Source of the DNA: Sambucus nigra
Lineage: Eukaryota; Streptophyta; Magnoliopsida; Dipsacales; Adoxaceae
Assembly: GCA_949130495.1 (NCBI GenBank)
Contig: OX422218.1
Location: 46,400,823 to 46,464,822 of the forward strand
Direction: 5' to 3'
Length of the DNA stretch: 64,000 nucleotides
Shown here: piece after piece, positions 24,486 through 35,632 of the stretch
How the letters are laid out: each line of letters opens with the position of its first letter
How positions within the stretch are numbered: position 1 is the first letter of the stretch
The notes under the pieces: model-generated
What the model saw: the letters and a program-made list of their open reading frames with translations, nothing else
Told to the model about the DNA's origin: nothing
Databases searched by the model: none
Translations under genes and position numbers: made by a program

Positions 24486-27222
24486 CCTGTATGCAGTGAG
24501 CCTAGATATATGGTTTGTGAGAATGGAAATGGCAAACATGCAAAAAATGGCAAGTACTTGTAAGTCCCACAAAAGATTTTGAAGTATTTTCCACTTGGGC
24601 CACGATTAAAACGTTTTTTTACTGTACCGTGGATAGTGGAGGCGATGACATGTCATGCTCGATGCGAGGTGGGTGGGAATTTGATGCGTCATCCGGTTGA
24701 TTCACTCATCTGGCAAATTTCAAATGCACAACACCATGAATTTGCAAAGGAACTACGCAACGGTCATCTTGCAATCTCAACCGATGGGTTTAACCCTTTC
24801 GGTAATTTAAGTACTAGTCATAGTTATTGGCCAGTTCTTATGGTGCCTTTAAGTCTTCCTCCGACATTATGCACAGGAAAGGAGTTCACATTGTTATATC
24901 TGTTGATACCCAGGCCGAAGGATCCCAGTCATGATATTGATATATTCTTAGCACCATTAATCGAAGAACTTAAAGAGTTGTGGGATAAAGGCGTGGCGGC
25001 GTTCGATTCTCATAAGGGTGAAGAGTTCACACTTAAAGCAATGGTGATGTGGGCGATCCACGATCTTCTTGATTACGGGACCTTGTCCGGTTGTAATGTT
25101 CATGGTTATTATGGATGTCCCATATGTGGGGAGGAAATTGAAGCCCGTTGGTTAAAACATAGTGGTAAGTTGAGTTACACGAGTCATCATAGATTTCTGC
25201 CGACCAGTCACCCTTTTAGGAACGACAAGTCTAACTTTTTGCCTGTCGGTCACGAGCGAAGAACGACACCTATTCGACTTTCTGGTCAGAAAATTGAGGA
25301 GAAGGCGGTGGCTACGACTGTGGGAAATAGGTACGTAGGCAAACACCCCCAGTTTGTAAACCTAAAGCGTAAAGTTAGGGAGGATCCGAACGACCCTAGT
25401 AAAGCGAAGCCATGATCCAGGCGATCAATATTTTTTGATTTGTCGTATTGGAGAGATCATCATGTAAGGCATATAATTGATGTGATGCACACAGAGAAGA
25501 ATATTGCAGAACATTTGATAGGAACATGTCTGGGTGGATCTCATTCCAAATATGGAGAGCGTGCCCGCCGAGATCTACAGGATATGAAAATAAAGAAGAG
25601 ACTGTGGTTAAAAAATGATCCAACGACAGGAAGAATTTCTATCCCCCCCGACTGCTTTCACTTTGACTACTAGTGAGAAGAAGATCCTCTTAGACACGTT
25701 GTTCAACTTGAAGACTCCAACCGGTTATTCTGGCAATTTACGTAGGTTAATAAGCTACCAAGAAAATGACTTGAAACAGTGCAAGTCTCACGACTGGCAC
25801 GTAATCATCCAATTAATCCCGTTGTTATTTCGGCATTGCTTCTCTGAACACAAAGATCTCTGTCGGGTAATTATGCAAATCAGTTTGTGTTTTACCCTAC
25901 TTTGTGCAAAAGTGGTAAACAGAAGGCACATTAAAGCTGCGAAATCAACTTTAGCCGAGGCAGTTTGTGTATTAGAGAAATATTTTCCTCCGTCATTCTT
26001 CGATATCAGTATCCACCTGCTTGTGCATTTATGCGATGAAGCTTTATTATGTGGTCTCGTGAGGTATCGTTGGATGTATCCTTTTGAGCGCTTGATGAAA
26101 ACCTTCAAAGATTATGTAAAGAATACACGATATATTGGAGGGTCAATTGCTGAATAATACGTAACGGTGGAATCATCGCTATACGCTAGGGAACATATGC
26201 CAGAATAAGAGGTGAGGAGGTTTAATCCTCGTGGAGAACGAGTGATAGAGGAACTTGACGAGTTTGAGGATGAATTATCATTTGGGAACCCTAAAGAGGT
26301 GAAACTCACAAACCTACAATACGAGCAAGCAACTCGTCATGTCTTCGAATCGCAAGATGAAGTCCAAGACTGGAGAGAGTGAGTATCTACTGAATTCTTC
26401 TACTTTGATTATATGTATTTTTTATTTTATGATCTAAACTCTATAATTTTTCGGTAGGAAGTACAAGAAAGAAAATATCCAAAATCAAAGGAGAAATTGG
26501 ACGACAACTGACTTTAGGGCATGGGTGTCAAAAGAGGTACTTTTCACATCTTATGTGTGCGGTTATTTATTCATGTGTGGTAAAAACATGCCCTAATACA
26601 AATTGATTAATAAATGCAGCTTCTAAAAAGAGGTGATGTCTCTTCCAGACTTGCACGCCTAGCAAAAGTTCCTAGTTTTCGTGAAAAAGAGTTTAAGAAA
26701 TTCCGCACCAACGGTTTTGATTTCATTTCATATCCATATGAGGAAAAGCTTTTGACACAAAATAGTGGAATATCAATTTCCACCTTGACCACCTGTATCA
26801 CTAGCAAAAGTGATAAAAATCCAAAGAATACGGTGCTAACCTATTATGGGATAATTGAACAAATCCTAGAACTTGATTACTTGGATTTCACAGAAATCGT
26901 ATTCTATTGTGATTGGGTAAAGGTGGAGGATACAACGAATGCTTTCAAAGTTTATCCCGACTCCAAACTTATTATGGTAGATTTATAATAGCTGAAGACT
27001 AAAGAATGCATAGTTGACGAGCCTTTTATTTGTGCCTTTCAGAATGTAAAAAAGGTATTCTACTCGAAGTGCATAAACGATGGCAATTGGTCTATTGTTG
27101 TGCATGCACCAAAGGGTATGACTACTGAAGTAGACGCATTAAAGGCTCCAAAAGAGTTCCAGCCAGCTCTTGATGACAACCCTAATTTGAAGGATCTTTT
27201 AGTTGATTTAAAGGAAGATTGA
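24486..27222 (+). pseudogene. CACTA transposase TNP2 remnant
   Basis: TNP2 proteins cut and move CACTA elements in the nucleus. Coding sequence enters at 24486 in mid-gene (VCENGNGKHAKNGKYL), then gives the transposase core (PF02992 type: YFPLGPRLKRFF, STDGFNPFGNLSTSHS, LIEELKELWDKGV, CPICGEE) in one frame to about 25670. A frameshift leads to the second part (TTSEKKILLDTLFNL; then a DUF4218-like segment ending WMYPFERLMKTFKDYVKN) at 25660-26157. Two likely introns follow, 26379-26457 and 26537-26619, both GT...AG. The last exon holds a DUF4216-like domain (LTYYGIIEQILELDY, FYCDWVKVEDTTNAF) and ends at TGA 27220-27222. Several in-frame stops show the gene is dead. The N-terminal zinc-finger region is missing because LTR 7 interrupts it. 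A homologous copy with the same intron position lies at 50195-51870. Confidence 0.9.
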
Positions 27223-27925
27223 GTAACAAAATATTATTTTATCCTCATCAATCTTATTTTTATCCTATTACGATATTGCCATTGTATTAGCACTTGACAT
27301 TAATTTATGAATTTCATCTGCTTTTAAGTGTAATGTCCCGCTATTTGTACAAATTTTAGGTGATTTATCGGTTCTTTTGTTTAGAATAGATATGTTTTCA
27401 TTTATTTATCTCAATCGTTTGGCTTCAGAGGGCGAAAACCCGAAACAGCCCCCGAACGGCCCCGTGAGGCCCCGTGGGTGGTACCAATACCTCCCAGAGG
27501 ACCAATGTAACTAGTAGGGGCAGTGAGTGATGAAAGAACTAGCCCTGGTTTTCTTCCTTTGGTTTTGAATTTGATTTTTTGGTTCTACCATTTTTTTAAT
27601 TGAACATAATTGTTTGCAAAAAATTCATTATTTTTTCACTGTCATAGGATACGTTGATGTTGGGGTCGAACTACTATCAAACATAATCTGAAATTGCATC
27701 GCTGCTGGCATAGAGAAGGTTTTGATTGGCGTTGGGTGTAACAGAATATCCAGGTAATGGATAGACCTATGATGGACTTTATTTTAAGGTTAAATATGCA
27801 TTGATTCAATTTTTTAATTATTTTGGGTTTGGATCCTATTTATGTCTAAACCCCGTAATTTTATGTTTTTTGTGCCCCCTATAGCTTGGGTATTATTGTC
27901 ACATTTGTTTCTTGTCACTTCCAGT
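27223..27925. other. CACTA-1 region downstream of TNP2, no gene seen
   Basis: A/T-rich non-coding DNA. Between about 27425 and 27520 it contains one diverged unit of the 171-bp repeat (GGGCGAAAAC, CGGCCCCGTGAG, GGACCAATGTAACTAGTAGG). Confidence 0.5.
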
Positions 27926-27949
27926 GGGGGGGGGGGGGGGGGGGGGGGG
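27926..27949 (+). repeat. Homopolymer of 24 G
   Basis: An uninterrupted run of 24 G precedes the 171-bp repeat array. Runs of this length are rare in plant DNA and prone to length error in sequencing. Confidence 0.9.
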
Positions 27950-27999
27950 AGAACATAACTTTTGAACAAAGAATAGTTAGGGTGAACACTAGAAAAAGA

Positions 28000-29222
28000 A
28001 GTCATTATCCAACGGATTGCCACTTTCTAGGTTTAAGTCTCTCCCGATTTGATTGTACGACGTAAATTTGCAAAAAATTAGACTTAAGCATAAAAACATG
28101 CCATTGAATGGTGAAAATGTAAAATATCCACAACACAGTCCCGTAAGAGTCACGAACACCTCGCACGGGACCAATGTAAATCGCAGGAACTGACCGTGTA
28201 GTCACGGCGCTCCCGATTTGAGTGTATGACGTAAATTTGCAAAAAAATAAACTTAAGCATAAAAATATGCCATCGAAGGGTGAAAACGTAAAATAGCCTT
28301 AAAAAGATCCCGTAAGAGTCATGAACCCCTCTCACGGGACTAATGTGACTCGTAGGAATCAACCGCGTAGTCACGGGGCTCCCGGTTTGAGTGTATGACG
28401 TAAATTTGTAAAAAGTTAGACTTAAGCATAAAAACATGCCATCGAAGGGTGAAAACGTAAAATAGCCATAAAACGATCCGGTAAGAGTCAGGAACACCTC
28501 ATACGGGATTAATATAACTCATAGAAATCGACCGCGTAGTCACGGGGCTCCCGATTAAAGTGTACGACGTAAATTTGCAAAAAAATAGACTTGAGCATAA
28601 AAACATGCCATCGAAGGGTGGAAACGTACAACAAGCACAAAACGGTCCTGTAAGAGTCACGAACACCTTGCACGGGACCAATGTGACTCGTAGGAACCGA
28701 CCACGTAGTAACGGGGCTTTCGGGTTGAGTGTACGATGTAAATTAGGAAAACGTTAGACTTGCATGCCATCAAAGTGTGAAAATGTAAAACAACCTTAAA
28801 ACGGTCCCGTACGAGTCATGAACACCTCGCACGGGACCAATATAACTCGTAGGAACCGAACGCGTAGTCACGACGCTCCCGGTTGGAGTGTATGACATAA
28901 ATTTGCAAAAAATTAGACTAAAGAATAAAAGCATGCCTTAGAAGGGTGAAAACGTAAAAAAGCCACAAAACGGTACCGTAAGAGTCACGAACACCTCGCA
29001 CGGGACCAATGTTAGTAGTAGGAACCAAACGGGTAGTCACAAGGATCCGAGTTTGAGTATACGGCGTAAATTTGCAAAAAGTTAGACTTGAGAATAAAAA
29101 AGATGCCATCGAAGGGTGAAAACGTAAAACACCCACAAAACAGTCCTGCAAGAGTCACGAACATCTCGCACGGGACCAATGTAAGTCGTAGGAACCGACC
29201 GTGTAGTCACAACGCTCCCATC
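28000..29222. repeat. Seven-unit tandem repeat of about 171 bp
   Basis: The phrase GACGTAAATTTGCAAAAA recurs near 28058, 28228, 28398, 28566, 28736, 28905 and 29064, and ACCTCGCACGGGACCAATGT recurs with it. Units differ by several percent. Isolated relatives lie at 27425-27520 and 36018-36090, so the unit belongs to CACTA-1 rather than to a chromosomal satellite. No coding meaning is apparent. Confidence 0.88.
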
Positions 29223-29223
29223 T

Positions 29224-29402
29224 TGTGTGTGTGCGTGTGTGCATGTTTGTGGGTGTGTGTGCGCGTGTGCGTGTGAGTGGGAAAGGGGGGAGGGGATGGG
29301 CAGGGGGCGCGTGTGTACGTGTGTGCATGTTTGTGTGTGTGCGCGTGTGCGAGTGGGGAAGGGGGGAGGGGACAGGCAGGGGGCACGTGTGTGCGTGTGT
29401 TT
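29224..29402 (+). repeat. 84-bp GT-rich minisatellite with G-run clusters
   Basis: Two units of about 84 bp each contain alternating GT/GC dinucleotides followed by clustered G runs (GGGGGGAGGGGATGGGCAGG at 29285 and a similar cluster at 29354-29383). Each cluster has four G runs of at least three with short loops, a G-quadruplex pattern. Confidence 0.85.
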
Positions 29403-29977
29403 ATATTTACAACACTTTTTCAATTTTCAAAATCAAAGTTCAATTTTATTTTGTAGTTTCATTGATTGATTAATTTTACTAAGTGATTATAGAGTAAATG
29501 AGGTTTATTCTTTAGAGGGTTCTTATGAAAATGTTACCTTGGGAGTAAATCAGTAACATTAAGTTTTCTCTATGTACCATTTAGAGTAAATGTTTTGCTC
29601 TGTTCATTTATATTAAACCTTCTTAGACCTCTCATTATTTATATTTGAGTAGTAAGCATTTTTCTTTTTCTTAAACCAATAGAGTATATAATCGTTTGAC
29701 GTCGAATTGGAAATTTCCCACGACAAGTCTCCACTATATTTGAGTCACCAAAAAGCTTGGTATTATTTTAAATGTAGTTTATCATGTTTGTTATGATGTG
29801 AACCAAACCTTTTGCAACTGTTGTTGAAGGTTTTGGAGATGAATAAAATCATGTCTTTTGCACAAAACCTTTTTTTTAATATCTTTTGTTTTGGTTTGAT
29901 TTGATTTAGTCACTTTATTTATCTGTGTACGCACTTATTAAAAATGGTGTTGATTTTTGTGTTTAATGTCAGATGTT
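29403..29977. other. Non-coding stretch before the RPN10 fragment
   Basis: A/T-rich sequence with no recognisable coding content. Its last 40 bases are T-rich and end in TTGCAG, so it may include part of the intron upstream of the captured RPN10 exon. Confidence 0.4.
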
Positions 29978-29981
29978 GCAG

Positions 29982-30297
29982 GGTTGATACACACATAATT
30001 CATTGCTCAGCTTTCTCTCAGGCATCGCCAAAACAAGCAGCAGTAGCAAAAGATCATTTGGTTTACTGGAAGTCATGTTGAATACGAGAAAAAGGTATTG
30101 TAGATGATTGAAAGAAGTTAGAAAAGAAGAGTAAAGCTCTTGACTTTGTTGACTTTCATGAGGAAAATGATGTGAATACAGAAATGTTTGAGGCCCTGGA
30201 TGCTGATGTAAACAATAATGACAGCAGTCATATTGTTCACTTTCTTCCTGGTTCAAATGAACTTTCTGATTTACTTATAAGTACTCCCCCATTTTGA
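29982..30297 (+). pseudogene. RPN10: Captured RPN10 (26S proteasome ubiquitin receptor) fragment
   Basis: RPN10 binds ubiquitin chains on the 26S proteasome; its N-terminal part is a von Willebrand A fold. The fragment covers the second half of that fold. AQLSLRHRQNK and IIWFTGSHVEYEKKVL are followed, after a one-base shift, by KLEKKSKALDFVDF and SSHIVHFLPGSNELSDLL, ending at STPPF and a stop. These match the family order: QLALKHRQNK-like, the IIVFAGSP strand, the EKK helix and the SHIVHVPSG-like loop. A splice acceptor (TTGCAG) precedes it, and a further exon-like piece (GYHYVSNANASS) after an acceptor at 30379 may be the next exon, so genomic DNA, not mRNA, was captured. Two in-frame stops and the frameshift make it non-functional. 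Confidence 0.85.
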
Positions 30298-31439
30298 GAC
30301 TATATTCACTATGCAAGTAATCTACACAGATTCATTATTATTGACATAATCTAACACTATTTGGTTGTTTATTTTTCTCAGGATACCACTATGTAAGTAA
30401 TGCTAATGCCTCTTCAACGACTAGAGCCACTGTATGTCTCTTTCTATCTCTAATTATTGTGTAATATTATCTCTTCCCTTGCTTGATATTGGCCATGATT
30501 ATTTTCTTAACCGAGCCATGGTTTCACAAATCTAAGCTATCGTTTGATAATAACCTTTCTCTCTTTGTTGGTGAATGAAACCGCATATTATTTTGCATTA
30601 AATTTGGCATATATTGGGTTAAGTTCAATGGTCCATGGGCCATATTGATATTCAAAATTTCACTCCATTTTTTGGGTGGGAATCGTAACAGCTTTATGGG
30701 GTTTGAGTGTAACTAGAAAACCCTCAAAGATAAGGAATCCTTTTTCATTTGAGTTATATATTTAACAAAGAAATGCCCATGGTATTTTTTTAGTGACTTG
30801 GACGAGAGAGAATACGGAAATATATTTCTTACTCTGCACCTATATTGAGATGAATTTCTTATTTATTAAGATGCATTGTTGTTGTGAACTATTTGAATTG
30901 TTGTAGTTTTATGATCTAAATTGTAAATTCTGTTGGGCTCCTTATCTGGATGTGTGTTAGCATTAAATTTTATGGTGCAAATCACTATAAGTGGATTGTA
31001 TGGAAACTTGCATGTTACGTGAGATGATATCCTGCTAAATTTTGTGGGGAATTTTTAAGAGTCTCTAATGTATTTGAGGAACTAAAATATAGGTAGCTTC
31101 ATATATCAGGCTGTAGATTTTCACCTGAGTTTCTTAGTTATAGATTAAATGAGTTACTGATGCCTTTGGATAGATATGAAAGATAAGTAAATCACGGACA
31201 CCGATCTTCAATTAAGAGAATTCTAGAAGGAGATACAACACCTTCTTTAATGTTGATACTCTGCATTTCATTGATCTACTTGAAGTGTGATTATAACATT
31301 AAATTTTTTGTTCACTTTTATATCATAGACTAAAAATAGGAAGGTGCACTTCAGTTAGTTTAATTTAGCCCTTATTGTTTCATTGTTTGATTGAAATAAA
31401 GTTCTGAACTGATGTTCCCAATTCATTGTCCATTTGGTG
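30298..31439. other. Intron-like and filler sequence between RPN10 and RPN3 fragments
   Basis: T-rich sequence with splice-like signals around the possible exon 30379-30434 (acceptor CTCAG, donor GTATGT). No other coding content is recognised. A short minus-strand open stretch at 31150-31330 reads smoothly but matches nothing I know. Confidence 0.4.
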
Positions 31440-31823
31440 TAGATACTCTCAGCATCAACAACAGGGTTTGGAGGGTCTAATCTCAGATTTTTAGCAACAT
31501 CAACTAATGAGATACGCGAGTAGGAGATACTGATGTTGAGAAGCCTGATCCTTATGACATTGTGCCCCAGTCTAACAATCAAATTGTGTGTCTGGTCTTA
31601 TGTAAAAGTGCTAGATTACTTCTCGGCAACAGTTCTAAACAACTCCAAATCACTAATTTGAACACCATTTGTAATCTCAAAGTATGGCCTCAAAGTCGTC
31701 TCAATGCCTTTCTTCATAAAAACAGTTTGTTCAGGGATCTCTCCCAGTAGTAGACGGACTATCACAATCCACTTATTGCACTGAACTCGAAAGCCAAGAG
31801 TAACTACGGGGGCTTTTTGAGCA
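31440..31823 (-). pseudogene. RPN3: Captured RPN3 (26S proteasome lid subunit) fragment
   Basis: RPN3 is a PCI-domain scaffold subunit of the proteasome lid. On the minus strand one frame can be read for about 128 codons with no frameshift and two stops: AQKAPVVTLGF, QCNKWIVIVRLLLGEIP, RPYFEITNGVQISDLELF, THNLIVRLGHNVIRI, NISISYSRISLVDVAKNL and ending DAESI. This is the helical repeat region leading into the PCI winged helix. The match is strong because the whole order of conserved blocks is kept. Homology ends abruptly after DAESI, probably at an exon boundary, and begins near 31823. Orientation is opposite to the RPN10 piece, so the two were captured separately or rearranged. Non-functional. 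Confidence 0.9.
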
Positions 31824-32511
31824 GTTTAGGGGTGAATTTTTTTGCATCTGTATACTCTATTTGGATTGTCATTATCTTCCCAAGGTAAAATAGATGTCGA
31901 CAAAACTAGTAATTTGAATGAGCCTCAAACTACGATGCATTTGAGCTCAGGTTCTCTGCCTGATCATATAAATTATAATGGATGTAATTACAAAGTAGAA
32001 GGTTGAGAAGTGTTTCCTGTAAACATAATTAATTTAGCAGGGAAAGGGATCTATTATGTGTCTATAACTAACTTTTTTTGGGTTTTTTAGGTGATGAGAA
32101 TTCTTTAGGGAAGAAGAGGATACAATCCCAACAAGAGAATCAAAACCCACACTATCTTGACAAATTATGTTTATACATGTAAGCTTTTCATGCTCTTGGT
32201 CCATTGTTGATTATCAGGTATTCTATTTTGTCGCTTTATCTCTTTCATCGAAAGTTTTTTTAATTTTTGATTTCATACATATTGCAGATTTAAAATGTTA
32301 AATTTACAGTCCAAATGTCAATTTCTGTTTGTGCCATTAGTTCTTCCTAGTGGAAAATTGATTACCTTTTATGGTGCAAAAGGAGTTCATCTTCTATTTT
32401 ATTTTCTTCAATTTTCAGCTTTCTTTTCACTGTTCACTTTGTCTACACTGTTGATAGTTCACTATGTGTATTTATAATATGTTAATGCTAATGTTTTACT
32501 ATTAGTTGCAG
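31824..32511. other. Coding-like remnants of unknown origin
   Basis: Two plus-strand pieces read smoothly as protein: about 31880-32010 (NLNEPQTTMHLSSGSLPDH) and about 32092-32180 (DENSLGKKRIQSQQENQNP). Their composition (Ser, Asn and Gln rich) is that of disordered plant regulatory proteins. I do not recognise the gene. The remainder is T-rich and ends in an acceptor-like TTGCAG at 32511. Confidence 0.35.
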
Positions 32512-32741
32512 TTTAAACCTATTGCACATATGATGGTGGGGTTGAAAAGGATAAGAAATTGGTGTTTGAGGCATTAGATAAGGATGTAGTCCAAGAACCT
32601 TATGTGCATTTGAATCAAAAGATGCTATGAGAAACTTATATACTGAATATCCCAGCCGAATGGGATTTATAGTTCGTGTTATGCAATGCCTTCATTCAGA
32701 TATCGATAATAAACTCTTTCCCGTTGACTTGGATGTAATCA
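32512..32741 (+). pseudogene. Captured FAR1-related (FRS) transcription factor fragment
   Basis: FAR1-related proteins are domesticated MULE transposases that act as plant transcription factors. The fragment gives KDKKLVFEALDKDVVQEPYV, then after a one-base shift SKDAMRNLYTEYPSRMGFIV and RVMQC. This is the start of the FAR1 DNA-binding domain, where the family has an EPYVGMEF-like block followed by a FYxxYAxxxGFxxR-like block. The zinc-binding Cys/His residues further on are not present because the piece ends at 32741, exactly where a small TIR element begins. The preceding acceptor-like TTGCAG suggests capture of genomic DNA. Which FRS gene it came from cannot be told. Confidence 0.7.
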
Positions 32742-32873
32742 TGTAACAACCAGGGATCTTCGAATCAGAAGGGCATGCTTGGTCCGGATTAGAAGCCTCG
32801 ACCTAGCACACAAGAAGGTTGCAAGGCGACCATTTTAGTAAAGCTGTAAAAGTCTAGAAAATGGGTTGTTACA
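32742..32873. mobile_element. 132-bp element with 10-bp perfect terminal inverted repeats
   Basis: It begins TGTAACAACC and ends GGTTGTTACA. TG...CA termini of this kind are typical of small plant LTRs, so a solo LTR of a TRIM element is likely; a MITE is the alternative. No clear target duplication is seen (left AATCA, right ATATT). It sits between the FAR1-related and F-box fragments. Confidence 0.55.
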
Positions 32874-32875
32874 AT

Positions 32876-33103
32876 ATTTGGTTATGGATTACTTGGAACC
32901 CCAGGATATATGTAGAATAGATGTTCTTAACCATGCTTTTAGACGAGCATCATCGACTGATTTTGTGTGGGAGTCTAAACTGCCTTTGAATTACGATTGA
33001 ATCATTTTTAGAGTGTTTGATTGCTTTCCTGCCAAGTTATGCAAGAGGGATATATATTATAGAATTTATACAAACAATTATTTTGTCCAAGGCACAAAGG
33101 TTT
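32876..33103 (+). pseudogene. Captured F-box protein PP2-A fragment
   Basis: F-box/PP2-A proteins are substrate-recognition parts of SCF ubiquitin ligases with a lectin-like PP2 domain. One frame with a single TGA reads VMDYLEPQDICRIDVLNHAF (F-box helices), RASSTDFVWESKLPLNY, then FPAKLCKRDIYYRI and QGTK. This matches the family order of F-box, DFVWESKLP block, and CKKEIYARL-like block. It ends at AAG followed by GTTTGTG, a plausible splice donor, so the exon end was captured with its intron. The first F-box residues and the PP2 lectin domain are missing. Confidence 0.85.
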
Positions 33104-33975
33104 GTGTTTCTTCCTTAAAATCCTTCTTTTTGTATTTCACTTTTTTATCTCAATTTTGTTGAACATCAATTGTATAGTAAAAAAAATCAGTAAAAATATT
33201 CAATGGGTAAGAAGGTCATTCATAAATAAATTAAGATATTAACTTTCTAAGAGATCATTAGTTTGGGATGGGTTTTGGTATTAGTTCTTTGAGGTTCTTC
33301 GATAAAAAAAAACTCAACTAATACCAAAATTAGTGGACACCAATCTCCAGTAGTGACATACCATTATAAATTATCATTGTTTGACTACTATATTTGCATG
33401 CTTGGTTTGTCTCTCCCCCTCCTTCTCTGTTTTTTTCATCACCATCTCCAACACTTCTAACATAAAGCAGGTACTCAAATGTATTCACAGTTATTCAAAT
33501 GGTGATGAACACTTCTAACATTTCAATACTTATAACATTTGGTATGTCTCTCCCCCTCATCTCCAACACTTCTAACATTTGCATGTTTGGTCCGTCTTTC
33601 CCCCTCATCACCATCTCTAACACTTTTTCATGTCGTATAATTTTCCATTTGAACTTTTATAAATATATTAAATAGATTCAATGTATGTACAATTACTCAA
33701 ATGGAGGAAGGACCTATAGGTATATGAATTGGTGAAGGCCATTTTGGAGGTGGACACTCTGTTTAGGGATGTCTAAAAGGAGATTGTGAATATTGATTTT
33801 CACTTCACAATTTATTTTTCATCGTAATCTAAATTCTGTTTTTGGTTGTGCGGAGAGGCACAGAGTCGTAGATTGGTGATCCCTCCTATTAGTTTTTGTT
33901 GTCACACACTTATCGTCTTCGCTGCAATAATTGAGGAGTACAACCAGCATAACTTTTGCCTTTTCTTTTTGTTTC

Positions 33976-34018
<43 letters not shown>
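33976..34018. repeat. Compound microsatellite (TG)n(TA)n
   Basis: Six TG units are followed directly by about fifteen TA units. Confidence 0.9.
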
Positions 34019-34022
<4 letters not shown>

Positions 34023-35020
34023 TGTGTTGTCTTAATTAGGTCTCACTCAATCTATATATTGGGTCTGCATTTTCATATACACAAATATAATTTACGAGTT
34101 GTATATGCAATAAACAGAAATCACTTATCATGAGTTGTAATAAATAAAAACCACAATTGTTAATGTAATTAGCTGATGTAATGTGACCATGATAGGATAA
34201 GACAAGGTAGGTCGCATGTGCTGTTATGTGACAGTTATGTGATCGTGGAGAAATATGTTATCCCACTTGGTTATAGAATATGATTTCTTATATGTACCAA
34301 AACGAGTACAATATTTTATATCATGTTCATGTTTATTCTGTTGAGTAGTTAATATTCAAAACAAAAAAGGACACTTGGCGGAACGATTGGCGTCGATTTT
34401 CAGAACAGAAAATGACATAGTGAACTACTATAAGTTCGAAACCAGGAAACAAATATGGAGATCCAAAATTTATTGATACAGGCTCAATTTTGAGGCATTA
34501 ATAGTCTCAATAATTGAATGGTTTACATTTGTAAGCAGATATGGAGATCTAAAGTTTATTGATGCATTTGGTAAGTTGAATTTTCTATAGAATGACTGCC
34601 ATAGAATGAAAATTACCACTACAATCAAGTGAATATGTTATTAAAAGAGGCTATTCCATATTTGCCTTGCGGTTTTGCAATCATCAAATGCACATCATCT
34701 CTCATATTTCATTGCAACTGCATTATATACATGTTTTGGTAATCACTGTAGACGTATATAGAACCACTCATTCGCGCGTTGAACATATTTTATGTTCCTT
34801 TCCACCGCTCACCCAATAATATTTATTTGTTTTGTTTCATGGATATGCAGGTTTGATTTTTGTACTTAAATTTTAGGTTGCAACACATTTCAAAGGTAGT
34901 TTCAACATATTATTTCTCTCAATTTTATTATGAAGATTTTAACATATATCGATATTGAACTATCGGTGGTTATTGGGTTTGTCGATGAGAGGAGTATAAA
35001 GTCTCTCTCTCTTTGTCCCC

Positions 35021-35021
<1 letters not shown>

Positions 35022-35062
<41 letters not shown>
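35022..35062. repeat. (CA)20 microsatellite
   Basis: About twenty uninterrupted CA units. Confidence 0.95.
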
Positions 35063-35063
<1 letters not shown>

Positions 35064-35632
35064 GTACCTATTATTTTTAAGTCTCCTGTGCATATGTCGT
35101 TTAGTACACCAACATTATTCTTTGTGGTGTAATAAGAACTTTGAGACCGTCGTTCAAAGAATGGAGAACATGATTGTTTCCGATTGGGACAGTGTGATAT
35201 ATGGTTTGCGGTTTGAGAGTCTTTGTGGTTAGGAATATTTTAGGCTTATTTAAACGCATACAAAACAGTCATGTGAAATCCACAGATATTTATTTGAAGT
35301 CCATATATTTATTTGAACTCGATATTTATGTGAAGTCCACTGATATTTTATGGACATTTAAAAATTATGAATCAATGTGTTGGTGTGATTGAAAAAGGAA
35401 TCAAAACGACACGCTAATTTGCAAAAAATCATTCTCCATGTCCACTGAAGATTTTCTTTTTCTATGTTCCGCCCCCCGTGTTTTCTAATGTTCTGTATAA
35501 ATATTACATAGTCTGATTTCAATGCTGGAATCCCTTACTTTCTTGCAGAATGGGCATGTTGTAGTGATGGAGGAGAGAGTAAGGAAGATAGGAATTCTAC
35601 ACTGGTCCTGAAAGCTTTGGAATTCAGTTTTC

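Larger units (their letters stand above)
33104..35632. other. Non-coding CACTA-1 interior
   Basis: Mostly A/T-rich sequence with two microsatellites. Short coding-like pieces occur on plus near 33725-33790 (YELVKAILEVDTLFRDV) and 35130-35220 (FETVVQRMENMIVSDWDSV), but neither is recognised, and they may be further captured fragments. Confidence 0.4.

Noticed and set aside
28000..29222. Regularly spaced repeats suggestive of a CRISPR array
   Set aside because: The whole 171-bp unit is repeated, with no unique spacers, in a plant genome context.
29225..29473. Plus-strand frames rich in Cys, Val and Arg
   Set aside because: They are translations of GT/GC repeats.
32742..32873. Reading the 132-bp TIR element as an intron
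   Set aside because: It lacks GT...AG ends in either direction and joins fragments of two unrelated genes.
33846..34133. Plus-strand frame of 95 codons
   Set aside because: Half of it is the TG/TA microsatellite; the rest has no recognisable motif.
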